A stretch of DNA of 64,000 nucleotides from Trichosporon coremiiforme (Eukaryota > Basidiomycota > Tremellomycetes > Trichosporonales > Trichosporonaceae), in assembly GCA_039545355.1 (NCBI GenBank), contig BCJJ01000011.1, forward strand, positions 684,642-748,641. The letters are read 5' to 3'. The translations under genes and the position numbers were made by a program. The notes beneath the pieces are model-generated. The model worked only from the letters and a program-made list of their open reading frames with translations. It made no database searches and was not told the origin of the DNA. This document shows positions 1 to 9,986 of the stretch, one piece after another (within the stretch, counting starts at the first letter, position 1; each line of letters starts with the position of its first letter).

Positions 1-1638
1 ACACTCATCGGCGCCATCGACAGCGTCATCACGCGCCTTGCGGATGCGGCTGATGACGTCCGTGTTCCGTACCAGAGCATTGCGGTTTGGCTGCTTGTCG
101 CGCAGACTGCTTTCGAGCTCTATATCATGTGAGTAGGGGTCTGATGGAGATGGCCCTCATTGCTGCCGGCTGGAGCCATGTTTCAGCTAGCTTGCTCTGT
201 CCGTGACTCGCTTCGACCTGCTCTGCGCTCTGCGCTCCGCGCTTCGCCGTCTTCAGCTCGCAAGCTGACATTCCAGCCGCCGCCAGCTGCCATGCTACTC
301 TCGCCCCCTCCCTCCCCCGGAGCTGAAGAACCACATGACGGCGGAAAAGTACAAGAAGGCTCAGGCGTACTCGCGCGACAAGACGTACTACTCGATCGCG
401 CAGCACATCTTCTCCTTTATCCAGTCGCTCATCTTCATCAAGGGCGGATACCTCTGGACGTGGAACTTTGCCGGCAAGATCATGGACGCGTTTGGTATCA
501 GCCGTGACCGCATGGTGAGTTGCGTTGAGCTGCGTTCGTTACGAAGCCGAACTGACAACAGATCACCTACACACTCATTTGGACTGTTGTGACGACGCTC
601 ATTTCCAGCGCCCTTTCGCTGCCCTGGTCGTACTACTACACGTTTGTGCTGGAGGAGAAGCACGGGTTCAACAAGCAGACGCCCAAACTCTTCTTCATGG
701 ACACGCTCAAGACGTACTCGCTCGTTGCCGTCCTCGGCCTGCCCGTGCTCGCCGGGTTCCTCAAGATCTTCGACTGGGCCGGCAAGGCGTTCATCCCGTG
801 GCTGATGCTGTTCGTGATTGCGGTGCAGCTCGTGCTGCAGATCATTTTCCCGCTCTGGATCCAGCCGCTGTTCAACAAGTTCACGCCCCTGCCCGATGGC
901 GAGGTGCGCAGCCGCGTCGAGGCGCTCGCGACCAAGCTGCACTTCCCGCTCAAGCATCTGTTCATGATTGACGGTTCGAAGCGCTCGTCCCACTCGAACG
1001 CGTACTTCTATGGCCTGCCATGGTCCAAGCAGATCGTCATCTACGACACGCTCATGGACAAGAGCTCCCCGGCCGAGGTCGAGGCCGTCCTCGCCCACGA
1101 GCTCGGACACTGGTACTACAGCCACCCGATGCGGCTCATGCTCATCGCGCAGGCGCACCTGCTGTTCACGCTCGCTGTCTTCTCCGTGTTCATCGGCAAC
1201 AAGGCGCTGTTTGCCAGTTTCGGCTTTGACCCCGCGCTCGCCGTCGGACCCCCCCGCGCAGTCTGCATCGGCTTCACGCTGTACCAGCTCCTGTTCGGGC
1301 CCATTGACACCTTCGTCCAGTTCGCCATGAACAGCCGCACGCGCAAGTACGAGTACCAGGCCGACGCATTCGCGGTGCAGCTCGGCACCAAGAGCGACCT
1401 CAAGACGGCCCTCATCAAGCTCCACGTCGAGAACCTCTCGTCCCCGCACTCGGACAAGCTCTACTCCATGTACCACCACTCGCACCCGACGCTGCCCGAG
1501 CGGCTGCGCGCCATGGACGAGTACACCGGCGGCACCTGGCTCGAGCCCAAGGCTCAGCACCCCGCGCGTCTCGCGACGACGGAGCAGAAGAAGGAGGAGG
1601 ACCGCGAGCGCGAGATCGAGGAGAAGAAGGAGCTCTGA
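1..1638 (+). CDS. STE24: CAAX prenyl protease 1 (Ste24), 5'-truncated by window edge
   Basis: Zinc metalloprotease of the M48 family in the ER and inner nuclear membrane. It trims farnesylated CAAX proteins such as fungal a-factor. Exons are 1-128, 277-514 and 562-1638, with 480 residues visible; the N-terminus lies before the window. The zinc site HELGHW is encoded near 1096-1115, and a second metal-ligand region (EYQAD) follows near 1350. Several hydrophobic membrane segments precede the active site. Both introns have GTGAGT donors, and the first ends in a CTGAC branch site plus CAG. The exon at 277 gives RRQLPCYSRPLPPPELK, which restores the usual Pro-rich loop of the family. The C-terminus reads KKEL, a plausible dilysine ER-retrieval signal (inference). 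It converges on the OST5 gene 174 bp away. Confidence 0.93.
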
Positions 1639-1812
1639 GTGTACACCCTAAAGTACGAAGTACCCTTCCCAATAGTGTAGCAGTAGTTTCAGTATGCACA
1701 CACAACACATGGACATTGAACTCGGGAGGTCAGTCACGCAGGGGCCGAGGAGATGTAAGGAGAGTAAGAGTCTAGTCTAGGTCGCATCGGTGCACGACTA
1801 ATTTTACACGTT

Positions 1813-2224
1813 TTACACGTAAACGCCCACAGTGCAGAACAGGGCGACTGTTCCGGCACCGGCGAGGAAGGCGGCGAGGAGCGCGACGCCGAGCTCCTGG
1901 GCGGGAGCCTTGGAGAGACTGATGTCAGCTTATGTGCACAGTTACAAAGCCGGTAGGAGGCGATGAGGCGGAGGCGATGAGGCGGAGACGAGTAGTGTCG
2001 TAGACCCAAAGACAACAGCCACCTCCAAAGCCAGTCGTACACTCACGTAGTAAGGAAGAAGGTGAGGGAGAAGGCGGCGAGGAGCGCAACGAGGGCAATG
2101 GTCGGGAGCGCCTCGACCGAGATGAGCGGGGCGAACGCCGGGAGCGTCTTGAACGACTCCTGTCTGTCAGCTAGCTCGAATGTGTAACCGCGATGAAGCT
2201 CACCTTGACCTCGACGTATGTCAT
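1813..2224 (-). CDS. OST5: Oligosaccharyltransferase small subunit, Ost5/TMEM258-like
   Basis: Small subunit of the ER oligosaccharyltransferase complex, which N-glycosylates nascent proteins. Three exons on the minus strand (2224-2204, 2159-2047, 1918-1813) encode 79 residues, the same length as human TMEM258. The product has two hydrophobic segments, around residues 22-44 and 55-77. It ends in LFCTVGVYV, matching the conserved C-terminal (G/V)xxVGIYV-type end of the family. The first exon encodes only MTYVEVK. Each splice junction keeps phase and has a GTGAG donor with a CTGAC-type branch near the acceptor. The protein is too short for automatic single-frame calling. It is divergent from PAN2 across 472 bp. 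Confidence 0.85.
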
Positions 2225-2696
2225 GGTGGTTGCGGATGAGGGAGTCGTGCAGTCGCCCAGCGCCTCAAGTGACGACCCAACAGTCGACCCCCAGTAACGT
2301 GGCAACAACATGAGCGTGGTACGCGTCGAAATGCCTCCGCTAATTCCGTGCGGCGGGCCGATTAGACAAACGTCATAATCGCTGGGGTAAGGTCGGTTGA
2401 AATGGAGGATGCGGAATCCTGCTGGGCTCCGTGTGACGCGCGCGTCTCTCTGTCTGCCTTGACTTTGTCTTTTTGTCCTTTATCCTCATCTGCTTCAAGC
2501 CGCCGACATCTACTGCCTGCAGCAGGACGCTCCGACACTCACGGCCACACCTTTCCCCTCCGACCCCCTTCACCCTACTCCTTTGCGCCGTCTGCGGCTC
2601 CCCTCCCCCTTCGCCTCCCGACCTCCCGACCTCCTCACCCTCGCCCCCTCCCATTCACCTCGCTCACCTCCACCAACGCGACCCGGTCATGCCACG
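2225..2696. promoter_or_regulatory. Divergent intergenic region between OST5 and PAN2
   Basis: This 472-bp spacer separates two head-to-head genes and must hold both promoters. The PAN2-proximal half is strongly pyrimidine-rich (CT tracts from about 2440 to 2690), a common look of fungal core promoters and leaders. I see no TATA box, repeat or RNA gene in it. Confidence 0.45.
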
Positions 2697-5600
2697 ATGA
2701 GCAGCTACAACCCCCTATCCCTCTTCCCCCTGCCTCCGCAGATCAGCGACCCAAAGCCGGTCCCGAGTGCGCTCGCCGTCGATGCGTTCTCGGACATGCT
2801 CTGGGTCGGCTCGTCTGGCGGGATCGTGTCTGCCTTCGTGAACCCCCTGACGCTCACTCGCAACGTGCAGTTCCCGGCCCACGGGGGCAGCGCAGCGTCA
2901 GGCAAGAAGTTTACAGGCAACATGCATGGCCTGCAGAGCGGCGTGCGCCAGATCCGGCTCACGGACCGGGAGATCTGGACGCTCACCGACGGCGGGATGA
3001 GCGGTCGGAAACGCGGCGGCGCGCCGCGCTGGAGCGTCTCTGACCCGACGCGGAGTCTGCGCGCCATGGCGCCGAGCCCGACAAACTCGCACGAGGTTCT
3101 CGCCGGCGGAACGGGGCAGATGATCCTCGTCAACAACGCTAGGGGCGAGATTATCCGGCACTTCGAGAGTCCCGGCACCGTCGTTCATCTCGGCACGAAC
3201 CAAGACCGCATGGTCGTGAGCGCCTCGGGGTCGGGACAGGTCAGTCTCCTCGACCCCCGATTGGGATTCCGACAGGCAAGCAAGGTCACCCCCGTGCAGG
3301 CGCACACGGGCGGAATGAGTGGGGCAGACTGCCAGAACAACCTCGTCGCGACGTGGGGATGGACGCACATGCAGGGCCATCCTGTGCCGGATCCGTTGGT
3401 TCGGCTGTACGACATCAGGACGCTTCGCGCTCTCCCGCCGATCAGCTTTGCGAGCGGGCCGTCGTTTGTTCTCCTGAACCCGGGCGACTCGAGCAAGATG
3501 GTCATCGCCGGACAGCAGGGAATGATCCAGAGCCACGACATGAGCACGGGGCAGAACGAGTTCCAGCAGCTTGACATCAACTCCTTCATCACCTCGATGG
3601 CTTTGAGTCCGCACGGGGACTACCTCGTGTTCGGCGACGGAGACGGACAGCTGCACCTGTGGACGACGCATGATGTGGGAGAGGGCGCCGAGCTCGACGC
3701 GAACGGCAACCTCGTCCTCCCCACCTTCAACGGGTACGACGGGGTCAAGCCCGAGTGGCCGGACGCAGTCGAGCCCCCGCCCCCGATTCACTGGGACGAC
3801 ACGACCCCGCTAAACCTCCTCGGCATGCCATACTACGAGGAATCGCTGCTGAGCAACTTCCCGACCATTGACTATGCGACCGTCTACAGCCCCTTCTTCA
3901 ACCCGCCCGACCCTATCCCGAACTCGGTCCTCAACTCGCTCAACTACCAGGACTTTGTCGGGTACGGCCAGCTCCCCAAGGACCACAAGGGGAAGCGGTA
4001 CCAGCTGACGGCGCGGACGGGGGCCGGCAAACTCGCTCTTGGTAAGGGCGCTCTTGGCTCAAGGCGCGAAAGCGAGCCCCGCTTCCGCTCTGATAAGGAC
4101 AGGAAGAGGCATCCCCCGCCCGAGATCGAGGAGGAGGCGACAATAGGCGGTATCCCGAAGTACTACCGCAAGGTGGAGATCAAGTACAGTCGCTTCGGCG
4201 TGGAGGACTTCGACTTTGCATTCTACAACCGGACGACGTACAGCGGTCTCGAGACGGACATTGTGAACAGCTACACGAACGCGCTCCTGCAGGCACTGCA
4301 CTACTCTGCGCCCGTGCGCGCCGTCGCCAAGGCGCACATCTGCGTCGAGTGCCAGAAGGAGAACTGCCTGCTGTGCGAGGCCGGCTTCCTGTTTAGAATG
4401 CTGGAAGACGCCAAGGGAACCAACTGCCAGGCGTCCAACTTTTCGCGCGCGTTCAGCGCGACGCCCCAGGCCTCCGCCCTCGGCCTCATGGACAGCGAGA
4501 AGGCGCCGCACACGCCCAGCACCCTGATCCAGAACTTCAACCGCTGGCTCCTGTCGACGTTCACGACCGAGGCCGTCGTCGACGGCCAGTCGTTCGAGAT
4601 GCGGCCGAGTATGGACAAACTGTCCCTCGACGCGGCGAGCTCGACGAGCACGACGAGCGCGATCAACCAGGTGCTCGGCGTCGACGTCAAGACGACCAAC
4701 ACGTGCCTGTCCTGCAAGCATGTGTCGGTGCGCGCGTCGACGCTTCAGGCCGTCGACCTCGCGTACCCGCGCAAACCGACGAGTGCGACGCCATTCCCGG
4801 ACGCGCTCCGGAACGCCATCATCAAGAGCTCGAGCACAAAGGCGTCATGCAGCAACTGCAAGGCGTTCGCGCCGCTTGACTCGAAGCGCGACCTCGCCTC
4901 CAACCCAGAGCAGAGCCTTCCCCCCGTCCTGTCCGTCAACGCAATGGTGTCGACGCCCGAGCAGCTCGAGGTCTGGAAGGACCGCACCGAGGGCGGTAAA
5001 GCGAAGCACTACCTGCCTCCGCGTGTCGCGTTCCGGACAGACGAGAATGGCGAGGTCGTCGCCTCCGCCGACGTGGAGGAGGACACGGGTGGGATCGTGT
5101 ACGAGGTCAAGAGCGTGGTCGTGCAAGTCCAGACGGCGCCGGATAAGCCGGCGCACCTCATATCCTTCGTCAAGATGCCGCAGGAGGAGGACGAGGATGA
5201 GCCCAAGTGGATCATGTTCAACGACTTCCTCGTACGCCCTGTGCGCGAGGAGGAGGTGTTCACCTTCACCGAGAGCTGGAAGGTGCCGGCCGTCATCATC
5301 CTGGAGCGGACTGATGCGGCGAGCGTGCTGAGTTATGCGTCTCTCCCGACACAGCTCGACCCGAGCGTGCTCTTCACCGACGCGAACATGGCCTGGCACC
5401 GGCGCAAGGACATGATCAAGCACGAGGTGCTGAGCAAGGACGAGCTGCCGAAGCCCGGCACACTTATTTCCATCGACGCCGAGTTTGTCGCGCTGCAGAG
5501 CGAGGAGCTCGAGTTCCGTTCCGACGGCACGCGCAAGGTCCTCCGGCCGTCGCACATGTCCCTCGCTCGCGTCAGTGTGCTCCGCGGCCCGGGGCCGAAG

Positions 5601-6332
5601 GAGGCCGTGCCCTTCATCGACGACTACATCCGCACGACCGAGACGGTGCAGGACTACCTCACCGAGTTTTCCGGTATCAAGGCCGGCGACCTGGACCCGA
5701 ACCAGAGCGTGCACACCCTCGTGCCCCTCAAGGTGGCGTACAAGAAACTGCGTCTGCTCGTCGACCTCGGGTGCGTCTTCATAGGCCACGGCCTGAGCAA
5801 GGACTTCCGCACGATCAACATCTTCGTGCCCCCCGACCAAGTCCTGGACACGGTGAACCTGTACACGATCCCTGGCCGGTCGCGCAAGCTCTCATTGCGC
5901 TTCCTGACATGGTTCCTGCTGAAAAAGGACATTCAGCAGAACGACCACGGCCACGACTCGATCGAGGACGCACGCCACGCATACCTCCTCTACAAGAAAT
6001 ATGTCGAGTTCAAGGCCGAGGACCGGTTCGAGGACGTCATGGACGACATCTTCCACGAGGGGCACAAGACTGGCTTCAAGCCCAAGAGCGAGAGCGAGAA
6101 GGCTGCGTCGGCTACCGGAAGCACCGCCGTTACCAGCCCCACCACCACGGCCGCGAGCGTCACGGCCGGCAATACGGGGGGAAGCTCGAGTGATGAGAGG
6201 AGCAACACGCCTAACGCGTTCCCGCCCCTCACTGGGCGGAGAAAGGGACAGGGGCACCAGCCCCCCAGCACGGCGAGCGCGAGGGGTCAGTGGACGCCGT
6301 TCCAGAATACGGCGCAGCGGAGATGGCAGTGA
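2697..6332 (+). CDS. PAN2: PAN2, catalytic subunit of the Pan2-Pan3 poly(A) deadenylase
   Basis: Cytoplasmic mRNA poly(A) shortening nuclease. A single exon encodes 1211 residues from the ATG at 2697 (MSSYNPLSLF). An in-frame ATG at 2583 lies in the pyrimidine-rich leader and is less likely. Order of parts: an N-terminal WD40-type propeller (about 1-390), a linker that binds Pan3, a ubiquitin-hydrolase-like domain (about 500-880) and an RNase D/DEDDh exonuclease (about 920-1105). The UCH-like domain lacks the catalytic Cys box, as expected for the Pan2 pseudo-hydrolase. The exonuclease residues are visible: SIDAEF (Asp, Glu), GHGLSKDF (Asp) and HDSIEDA (His, Asp). The C-terminal 110 residues are Ser/Thr-rich and disordered. 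It converges on the U1A/U2B'' gene. Confidence 0.95.
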   Translation: MSSYNPLSLFPLPPQISDPKPVPSALAVDAFSDMLWVGSSGGIVSAFVNPLTLTRNVQFPAHGGSAASGKKFTGNMHGLQSGVRQIRLTDREIWTLTDGGMSGRKRGGAPRWSVSDPTRSLRAMAPSPTNSHEVLAGGTGQMILVNNARGEIIRHFESPGTVVHLGTNQDRMVVSASGSGQVSLLDPRLGFRQASKVTPVQAHTGGMSGADCQNNLVATWGWTHMQGHPVPDPLVRLYDIRTLRALPPISFASGPSFVLLNPGDSSKMVIAGQQGMIQSHDMSTGQNEFQQLDINSFITSMALSPHGDYLVFGDGDGQLHLWTTHDVGEGAELDANGNLVLPTFNGYDGVKPEWPDAVEPPPPIHWDDTTPLNLLGMPYYEESLLSNFPTIDYATVYSPFFNPPDPIPNSVLNSLNYQDFVGYGQLPKDHKGKRYQLTARTGAGKLALGKGALGSRRESEPRFRSDKDRKRHPPPEIEEEATIGGIPKYYRKVEIKYSRFGVEDFDFAFYNRTTYSGLETDIVNSYTNALLQALHYSAPVRAVAKAHICVECQKENCLLCEAGFLFRMLEDAKGTNCQASNFSRAFSATPQASALGLMDSEKAPHTPSTLIQNFNRWLLSTFTTEAVVDGQSFEMRPSMDKLSLDAASSTSTTSAINQVLGVDVKTTNTCLSCKHVSVRASTLQAVDLAYPRKPTSATPFPDALRNAIIKSSSTKASCSNCKAFAPLDSKRDLASNPEQSLPPVLSVNAMVSTPEQLEVWKDRTEGGKAKHYLPPRVAFRTDENGEVVASADVEEDTGGIVYEVKSVVVQVQTAPDKPAHLISFVKMPQEEDEDEPKWIMFNDFLVRPVREEEVFTFTESWKVPAVIILERTDAASVLSYASLPTQLDPSVLFTDANMAWHRRKDMIKHEVLSKDELPKPGTLISIDAEFVALQSEELEFRSDGTRKVLRPSHMSLARVSVLRGPGPKEAVPFIDDYIRTTETVQDYLTEFSGIKAGDLDPNQSVHTLVPLKVAYKKLRLLVDLGCVFIGHGLSKDFRTINIFVPPDQVLDTVNLYTIPGRSRKLSLRFLTWFLLKKDIQQNDHGHDSIEDARHAYLLYKKYVEFKAEDRFEDVMDDIFHEGHKTGFKPKSESEKAASATGSTAVTSPTTTAASVTAGNTGGSSSDERSNTPNAFPPLTGRRKGQGHQPPSTASARGQWTPFQNTAQRRWQ

Positions 6333-6530
6333 AAGGTTTGAGTGTTAGAATCCGTATTTCCCTGTTGTAGTACTGCAGCCTTGCATGCACCGCTTGCTGA
6401 TAGCTAAACATACATAATACATCTAACGTGTACTCGGGCCAAGCTTGCCCTCTACTCACTCAACGCAAACGCAAACGCCTCGCTCCCTTCCGTCCCAGGC
6501 GCCGTGCTCGCCGCCCTGTGGGCGTCGAGC

Positions 6531-7623
6531 TTACTTCCTCGCGAAAGTCACCTTCATCTTAGTCTCGCCGTCAATCTTAAAGTTGTGCAGCGCGTCCTTG
6601 GCGACGGCACTCGTCGTCTCGTCGGCATACTCGACGAAGGCAATGTCCTTCTTGGCGGCGATGGTACGAATCTCGACGAGGCCGGGGTACTGCTCGAACA
6701 CCTCGCGGAGGTCGTCCTGCGTCGTGCCCTCGGGCAGGTTCTGGACGAACAGCACATTGTTCGGCGGCAGGTACTCGTCGGGCATCTGGAGCTTGGGCTT
6801 CTTGGCCGCTCCCGGGCCCGAGGGCGCCGTGTCGTCGCCGGCCTTGTGCTTGGCAATGTTGCGTGCGCGGATCACGTTCGTCTTCCGCTTCGTTTCTGCC
6901 GTCAGCTAAAAATCTCCACATTTGTAGCTGGATGAATGCGCGACGAGACTGCGACTCGCCTGCGGCAGGGGATCACTCACTCTTGTCCGCCAATCGCTCC
7001 TTCTTCCACTCCTCCAGCGCCGCCTCGCCGTCCTGCTTCTCGATGACCGCGTCGCTCCGTGTCTTGGCAAAGTCGATGATCTGCTGTCAGCTGAACGCAT
7101 TCCCATAGCTATCCCTTCGCCCTTCTCTCCGATCATCGCTCTCGCCTGTTGCCCGTGGTTGCAACCTGGTCGGCGATCAAGGTGAGAGTGAGAAGGTGTG
7201 AGAGATCCTCGACGCCCTGCGTGCCCCCATGGATACTCACTATCGGCTTGCCATAGAGCGGGAACTCATTCACGTCCTTCTGCGCGAGCGCCGCAGTCGC
7301 CTTGTCCCGGAACGAGACGAAGGCCTGTCCGCGCATGCGCACGTTGCGGTGGGCGACAATGGGTCCGAGGGGGTGGTACGGCTTGAACAGCGACGCGAGC
7401 GTCTCCTTCATGACTGTGGGTTAGCTACCATGATCACGAAGGCACAGCTAGCATGATACGCACTGGGTATCCGGACCTTCTCGTTCAGGTTGTGCAGGTA
7501 CAGCGTCTCGGACGCGTTCGGCGGGAGACCATCGTCGTTTCCGCTGCTGCCGTTCTCGGCGCCCGCATTCGGCGGGTGGTCGGGGACAGGCTCGGTGCGC
7601 GACGGGCCGGCTTCCGCTTCCAT
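6531..7623 (-). CDS. U1A/U2B''-type spliceosomal RRM protein
   Basis: snRNP protein with two RNA-recognition motifs, of the U1 snRNP A / U2 snRNP B'' (SNF/Mud1/Msl1) family. Four exons (7623-7464, 7413-7241, 7083-6981, 6895-6531) give about 266 residues. RRM1 starts at LYLHNLNEK and includes GQAFVSF (RNP1-like). RRM2 starts at LFVQNLPEG and includes IAFVEY. The QIIDFAKTRSD segment spans the exon 2/3 junction, as in U1A YGKPMRIQYAKTDSD. The second acceptor could be one codon later, at 7080. The sequence alone cannot say which snRNP it joins, because fungi may keep one protein for both. It is tandem with the MYST gene, 225 bp apart. Confidence 0.88.
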
Positions 7624-7848
7624 ATTGTTGTCGATGATGCAACAACAGTCCAGAGGTTAGTGGCAGATCACTCCTCGAACTCGCCCGGTGGAGGGAATAT
7701 CTGGACGCGACTTTTTCGCCTTTTATCCCGCCCAATCGAGCTTCACCTTTCGGTTAGCCGCTGATAAGATTGGGACGGGTTGATTAGAAGACGATCCTAA
7801 TCGGGATCGTGTAGGAGCCAAGATGCATACCTAAAGCCCGGAAACATG

Positions 7849-9716
7849 CTACAACAAACAGTACTGCTCCTCAAGAAGAGGCTTGTCCTTAACGCGCCAC
7901 TTCGCGGCCGCCTCCTCCACTTCGTCTTGCGTGATGACGATCTCGACGTCCGTCCACTCGCCTGGCTCCTCACCGTCGTCTTCCTCATCCTCCTGCTTCT
8001 GCCGCGAGACGGCGCGGCGGTACCTCAGGAATCCTAGTTCCTCCAAGACCATCTGCAGGTCGTCCGTGCGCAGGTGACATGCACGCGCGAGCGACCCAAG
8101 AGGCGCAGCGACAGAGAAGTGTCCCGGGGTCGTGGGATCCGCACGCTTTGTCAGGTCTGCCGGGTTAGCGATAGCGATGCAGCGGAACCTACCTGCTCCG
8201 TTGATCGTGATGGTCTCGTCTGGAATCGCCGGCGTCGTAGCCTTGCGGGTTCTCAGTGTACGACCTTCCGTAGGTGCTGGACTCTGCGGAGTCGGAGGGG
8301 CAGAAGCGGGCGCCCCAGCGAGTAGCCGTCGGCACAGACGAATCACTACTGACACCCAGTATGCCATGTACCCCTTGCGGCCGAGGTCAGACAGCGGCCG
8401 TTCCGGCGTGCCAGGCGACTTGCTAGGCGACCGGGTGGCGGGGTGCCGCGTCAGGTAGTAGCTGAATTCGATAAGCAGCTTGCCGAAGCCGCGGTTCTGG
8501 TGCGGAGGGAAGGTCACAATGCACGCGAGGTTAAAGTCGTCGTACGAGACTTTCTCCTTGGAGAAGAACGCCATGACTTGATCTCGCGTCGACGTCGCCG
8601 CATCGCATAGAACGTAGAACAGAAAGTTCTCAACGTGGAAGAAGACAGACTCTTTGTCAGCTCTACCGAAGCACGGTCAGCTCACCTTGTGGTCAATGAA
8701 GAGTTTCCCGAACAGACTCAGGTTCTGGCAGTAGAGCTGGATGTCAGTTCGAAGGAGTTCTCTCAGCAACTCACTGTCGCGTTCGCTCCGTCCACCTCCC
8801 ATATCGTGTAACTCCCGCGCTGATACACTTTTCTCCCCGGTGGCCGCATTTGGTCGCATGTTGACTGCTTGTCAGTTGGGATGGTAGACTGCGAACTCAC
8901 CGTGTGATGCTCCCATCCCGCTCTCGTGCGCATGTACTTGAAGCATAACTGCCGGTCAGTTCACGAAGGCTTTTGGCCAACTCACGTCACACACCCACAG
9001 CCTGCCTCGCGCGCCTTCCCCGTCCTTCCCCACACCGACAGCCATGACATCGTTTGCGCTCCTGGCTGACGCGAGCGGTGTCCGCGGTCGCGGCGTACCA
9101 TCTCCCGGCTCCTTCCTCTTCTTCCCCTTCCCCTTGGACTGGGGTACGGGCGTACCGGTTTCGAGTGGCATGGGATACGGCGAGTAATACCTGACGTCAG
9201 CTCCGAAGTCTGTCCCCAGCTTACCAGGTCTTGACGAGGTACTCGCCGAAGCGGACGTCCTCGAAGTTGCGCACGCGCGTGACTTGAGCATGCTCGCGTT
9301 CGGGGCTGGACGGGACGGAGTCGGCGGGTGAGCCAGGTGCAAGGGCGGGCTGCCGTTAGCTCCGGTGAAACTCAACCCAGCTTACCTGTCCGTTTGTCCG
9401 GCTTGGGCCGGGGGCGGGGATCTCGTCTCCGAGCACGCTGGCAGGCACCCAAGTGTCGAGCCGCTTATCCTCGCCGACGAATGAGATATACGCCTCACGC
9501 TGGCCGAGCTTCAGGCGAGAGTTAAGCACAGTTGCCGGTCCTGCGGTCAGCTGGTCTATCTGGGGCTGCAGCGTGCGAGGAAGGCGTTGGGGAAGACAAC
9601 TCACGAGGTGGCCCATCGCCCCGCGCGACGAGGTACTGCGCGCCGACAACGAAAGCGCGCTCTGGCATGGCGGCCGCAGGAATAGGTACCGGAGCATGCA
9701 GCGCAGCAGCCGGCAT
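7849..9716 (-). CDS. MYST-family histone acetyltransferase (Esa1/Sas2-like)
   Basis: Lysine acetyltransferase acting on histones. Nine exons: 9716-9605, 9540-9386, 9349-9225, 9190-8986, 8948-8901, 8864-8775, 8736-8686, 8649-8193, 8156-7849; about 516 residues. An N-terminal chromo-barrel (LGQREAYISFVGEDKRLDTW) precedes the MYST core. The C2HC finger is complete only with this splicing: CDLC, then EHHTSTC, then PPGRKVYQRG. Also visible are LFIDHK (autoacetylation Lys), NLACIVTFP (catalytic Cys), QNRGFGK (acetyl-CoA loop) and PERPLSDLG (catalytic Glu). An insert rich in Ser/Pro/Lys sits between TWYYSPYP and the finger. The C-terminus is long and acidic. The core is more divergent than typical Esa1, so Sas2 or another MYST subtype is possible. 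It shares a 270-bp divergent promoter with the SRAP gene. Confidence 0.87.
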
Positions 9717-9986
9717 GCTGCGAGTGCTTTTGTGCGTGAGTGCGAGAGAGTGTGTAATGCCAAGTTGAAAGGGAATGGCCCGTCAAAACAAATCAGCGTC
9801 ACCACGCGTGATCGGGGGCGCGCCAGGAGTTAAGAGCCAGGCGCGCGAACGGGTCATCGAACATTTCAGGCACGAACCCCTCCCCCGCAACATACCGGTA
9901 CAGTCACCTCATACCTCGCCTTGTGACGCGCAGGATCTGAGTTTGTTCACATCACGCAATCACGCATCCTTTGACATCTCGGCAGC

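Noticed and set aside
388..1560. 390-codon open frame antisense to STE24
   Set aside because: Third-position GC bias of the real gene keeps the opposite strand open; the translation is low-complexity Glu/Arg/Val without any domain.
2898..5840. Several long minus-strand frames across PAN2
   Set aside because: Shadow frames of an intronless GC-rich gene; no domain and no splice structure.
8677..8859. Frame NAATGEKSVSARELHDMGG as part of the MYST protein
   Set aside because: The neighbouring frame gives PPGRKVYQRG and the zinc-finger Cys, and splices cleanly on both sides; this frame destroys the motif.
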